Assembly (NCBI RefSeq): GCF_900188185.1
Contig: NZ_FZPA01000018.1
Coordinates: forward strand, 1 to 60,993
DNA length: 60,993 nt
Source of the DNA: Sphingopyxis indica
GTDB taxonomy: Bacteria; Pseudomonadota; Alphaproteobacteria; Sphingomonadales; Sphingomonadaceae
Direction: 5' to 3'
The position numbers and the translations under genes are program-made. Below, in pieces: positions 59,282 to 60,993 of the stretch. The notes beneath the pieces were generated by a model. That model was not told the DNA's origin, did not search any database, and worked only from the letters and a program-made list of their open reading frames with translations. Position 1 is the stretch's first letter, and every line of letters starts with the position of its first letter.

Positions 59282-60265
59282 TCATTGAGACGCGGCGATC
59301 CTGTTCGCCCAGTCCGACGTCCCGGGACGGACACGCCCAGCCAGGGCATGCGCCGCTGTCAAGAACCGGCGCAGCGCGGGATTGTCATTCGCCGGCGACC
59401 AGATCGCGGAAAAGGGCGCACGATCCGCCTCCGAGGCCAGTGGCGCCATCACGACGTCCGGGATGGTCAAGGCCGTCCATCCTTCCGACACCAAGGTCAG
59501 TCCAAAACCCATGCCGACCAGACTCATCAGCGTCTCGTGCTGTACGGCGAGGCGCGCGACATCGGGATAGTGGCTGTAATCCGCCGTCCGGCGCACGATA
59601 TAATCGTGGACTTCAGGGCCAGGCGGAAACTCCGAGACAATGAACCGCTCGTCCTTGATCTCATCCCAGCTCAATTCAATCCGGTCGGCAAGTGGATGGT
59701 TCGCCGGCAGTGCCACATGGACCTGCTCCCGCCACAACTCGGCCGTCTCGCAGCCCACCAGGTCGGCATTGCCCGTGGCGATCGCGACATCGAGCGAGTG
59801 CGCGCGAACCTTGGCGATATGGACACGGCGTTCGCCTTCCTGAATATCGAGCGCCACGTCCGGATGGCTTCGCGAGAACTCCAGGATCAACTCGCGTAGG
59901 AAGCCGCCTGCCAGGGACGTGAACACGCCGATCCGCAAGACACCTGTTTCACCTCTCCCACCACGGCGAGCTCGTGCAAAAGCATGATCCATTTCGTCAA
60001 GGGCAGTGCGCGCCCGCTCGAGAAACTCCCTGCCGGCGATGGTAGTCCGCACGCCGCGCGGATGACGTTCAAACAGGGCGATGCCGAGAATGTCTTCCAA
60101 CCGGCGCACCCGTTTGGAAACCCCCGACTGCCGAATGCCAAGGGCTCTCGCCGCCCCGCTGAAGCTCAAATGTTCGGCGACCGCGAGCGCCTGCACAATC
60201 GACACCAGATCGATCCGCTCAGTGAGCCGTCCACCGACAAACAGATGATCAGCCGCATTCGGCAT
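59282..60265 (-). CDS. LysR family transcriptional regulator
   Basis: 327 aa. The N-terminal HTH is visible in VQALAVAEHLSFSGAARALG and RQSGVSKRVRRLEDILGIAL, followed by a linker helix. The effector domain begins RIGVFTSLAGGFLRELILEF. It lies just after the trb cluster on the opposite strand. LysR-type regulators in this place are seen in Tn4371-like ICEs, so control of transfer or of the neighbouring genes is likely. GAGGACAGG precedes the ATG at 60265. Confidence 0.9.
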   Translation of the reverse strand: MPNAADHLFVGGRLTERIDLVSIVQALAVAEHLSFSGAARALGIRQSGVSKRVRRLEDILGIALFERHPRGVRTTIAGREFLERARTALDEMDHAFARARRGGRGETGVLRIGVFTSLAGGFLRELILEFSRSHPDVALDIQEGERRVHIAKVRAHSLDVAIATGNADLVGCETAELWREQVHVALPANHPLADRIELSWDEIKDERFIVSEFPPGPEVHDYIVRRTADYSHYPDVARLAVQHETLMSLVGMGFGLTLVSEGWTALTIPDVVMAPLASEADRAPFSAIWSPANDNPALRRFLTAAHALAGRVRPGTSDWANRIAASQ

Positions 60266-60297
60266 GCACCTGTCCTCGGGAACCAACGTGCTCCAAC

Positions 60298-60549
60298 CTA
60301 CGACGTTTCTGCGTCTGGCCCGGCGGCGAGTGGGGCTGCAGCACTTCGCTGCTCCGCTCGCAGCCTATTCGCCGCGGCCTGCCAGACCCATTTGCGGCGC
60401 ACCGACTGGCGGCGGCGCGCCCTGCGCCGCGCATAATCAACCGGATCGCCGCGCCCCCACTCCCTGGCCTGATCAACGGCGAGCACGACCGCCTCATCGA
60501 AAGCTCGCGACCGGCGCCAACGCCATCGATTGATCCATCGGCTAAACAT
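60298..60549 (-). CDS. Small basic hypothetical protein
   Basis: 83 aa, Trp- and Arg-rich at the start (MFSRWINRWRWRRSRAFDEA), then VVLAVDQAREWGRGDPVDYA and a basic helix RRRARRRQSVRRKWVWQAAA. It is placed 34 bases after the TonB-like gene on the same strand, with GGAG near the start. I recognise no family. The pairing with the upstream gene is the main support. Confidence 0.45.
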   Translation of the reverse strand: MFSRWINRWRWRRSRAFDEAVVLAVDQAREWGRGDPVDYARRRARRRQSVRRKWVWQAAANRLRAEQRSAAAPLAAGPDAETS

Positions 60550-60583
60550 CGCGGCGCTGCTCCATGGTGCAATCTGCCTCCCG

Positions 60584-60993
60584 TCATATCGGGTCCGACA
60601 AACCCGCTGTTGGCGGTCCGACTTCGGCAGGCGGCGGATCGAGCTGCACGGCAATGCGCATCGGCAAGAGCATGCCCGCCGGCGGCTCGCCCGGCAGGCG
60701 CTGGCCGACGACAAGGCTGCGCAAGTCGGCGCCAGGCTCTGCATGAGCGAATGGCGTGAATTCCATGCGCGAGACCACGCCGCTTTCATTCACCCAGATC
60801 TTGAGTTCGAGCGGCGGCGTCGCCTCGTCCTCGGCGGGGCGGGTCTGGTGGAGATAGGTCCGGAAGCGAAGGGCAGTCTCATTGTCGGCCTCCAGCAACC
60901 GGGTGACCGCCGCCGTCGCTCCTTCGGCGTAGCGCACCCATTCCACCGGTGCGGCCGAGGGGGCGATCGTCTGCGCAGCGACCGGGAGCGACG
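60584..60993 (-). CDS. Periplasmic protein with TonB C-terminal-like domain (partial)
   Basis: The gene runs off the right edge, so its start is outside the window. The first visible residues (SLPVAAQTIAPSAAP) look like the end of a signal peptide. The rest reads FRTYLHQTRPAEDEATPPLE, LKIWVNESGVVSRMEFTPF and LPMRIAVQLDPP, the strand-helix-strand pattern of TonB C-terminal-like domains in sphingomonad TonB-type proteins. It lacks a visible membrane anchor, so the role is unclear. Confidence 0.6.
   Translation of the reverse strand, partial: SLPVAAQTIAPSAAPVEWVRYAEGATAAVTRLLEADNETALRFRTYLHQTRPAEDEATPPLELKIWVNESGVVSRMEFTPFAHAEPGADLRSLVVGQRLPGEPPAGMLLPMRIAVQLDPPPAEVGPPTAGLSDPI

Larger units (their letters stand above)
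27389..60993. mobile_element. Integrative and conjugative element, left part (Tn4371-like backbone)
   Basis: The element begins at or within the 3' end of tRNA-Asn and runs off the right edge. It contains a serine integrase, parB-like, repA and parA genes, traF, a relaxase, traG/virD4 and a full trb set (B, C, D, E, J, K, L, F, G, I), plus two toxin-antitoxin pairs and cargo. The backbone order resembles the Tn4371 ICE family. No second copy of the tRNA 3' end is found in the window, so the right attachment site is outside it. None of the core-block palindrome types was seen in it. Confidence 0.85.

Noticed and set aside
60249..60587. 112-codon minus-strand frame overlapping the LysR start
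   Set aside because: It overlaps the better supported 60298-60549 frame and the LysR start and is Arg/Gly/Ser-rich without motifs.

Overview
The window looks like about 61 kb of a GC-rich alphaproteobacterial chromosome, most likely from the Sphingomonadales (Sphingomonas or Sphingopyxis-like). This placement is an inference from the protein sequences, the gene order (recG / sdhE-mfd, rpsF-rpsR-rplI, trxB) and the dispersed palindromic repeats. Two blocks of different character meet at a tRNA-Asn(GTT) gene at 27314-27388.

Left block (1-27388), core chromosome: a Mur ligase; the ribosomal operon rpsF-rpsR-rplI with a candidate S6:S18 leader; thioredoxin reductase; a START-like membrane protein and a methyltransferase; the tRNA hydroxylase trhO; a GMC oxidoreductase and a DJ-1/PfpI protein; a vWA/CoxE-like protein; a DUF2314-DUF2185 protein with a DUF817 membrane protein; an M24 peptidase, a NamZ-type muramidase and a DOMON-like protein; tyrS; a PilZ protein; recG, sdhE and mfd; an EAL phosphodiesterase; moaA and NAD kinase. 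At least seven extragenic palindromes lie between these genes. One further palindrome lies inside mfd and is translated in frame.

Right block (about 27389 to beyond 60993), an integrative and conjugative element (ICE): a large serine recombinase abuts the tRNA and reads into it antisense. Then come DUF2958, a PrlF/YhaV toxin-antitoxin pair, a 706-residue ParB-like protein behind a hairpin-rich leader, and cargo (diguanylate cyclase, lipoprotein, NAD-epimerase, LprI-like protein). The backbone follows: DUF736, an XRE regulator, DUF2285/DUF6499 genes, an AlpA-like HTH, repA, parA, an RHH gene, DUF2840, traF, a second DUF736, a lytic transglycosylase, a relaxase, a Phd/VapC pair, traG/virD4, a CopG gene, trbBCDEJKLFGI, DUF2274, a LysR regulator and a partial TonB-like gene. 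This order resembles Tn4371-type ICEs, although the integrase is a serine recombinase. Relaxase and TraG would deliver DNA to the Trb type IV secretion channel. RepA and ParA may replicate or stabilise the excised circle. The TA pairs would counter loss. The right end of the ICE lies outside the window.

Two ICE genes (DUF6499/DUF2285 and trbI) are interrupted by single-base frame changes in short homopolymers. These could be real decay, recoding or sequencing error. No rRNA, CRISPR array or intact insertion sequence was seen.
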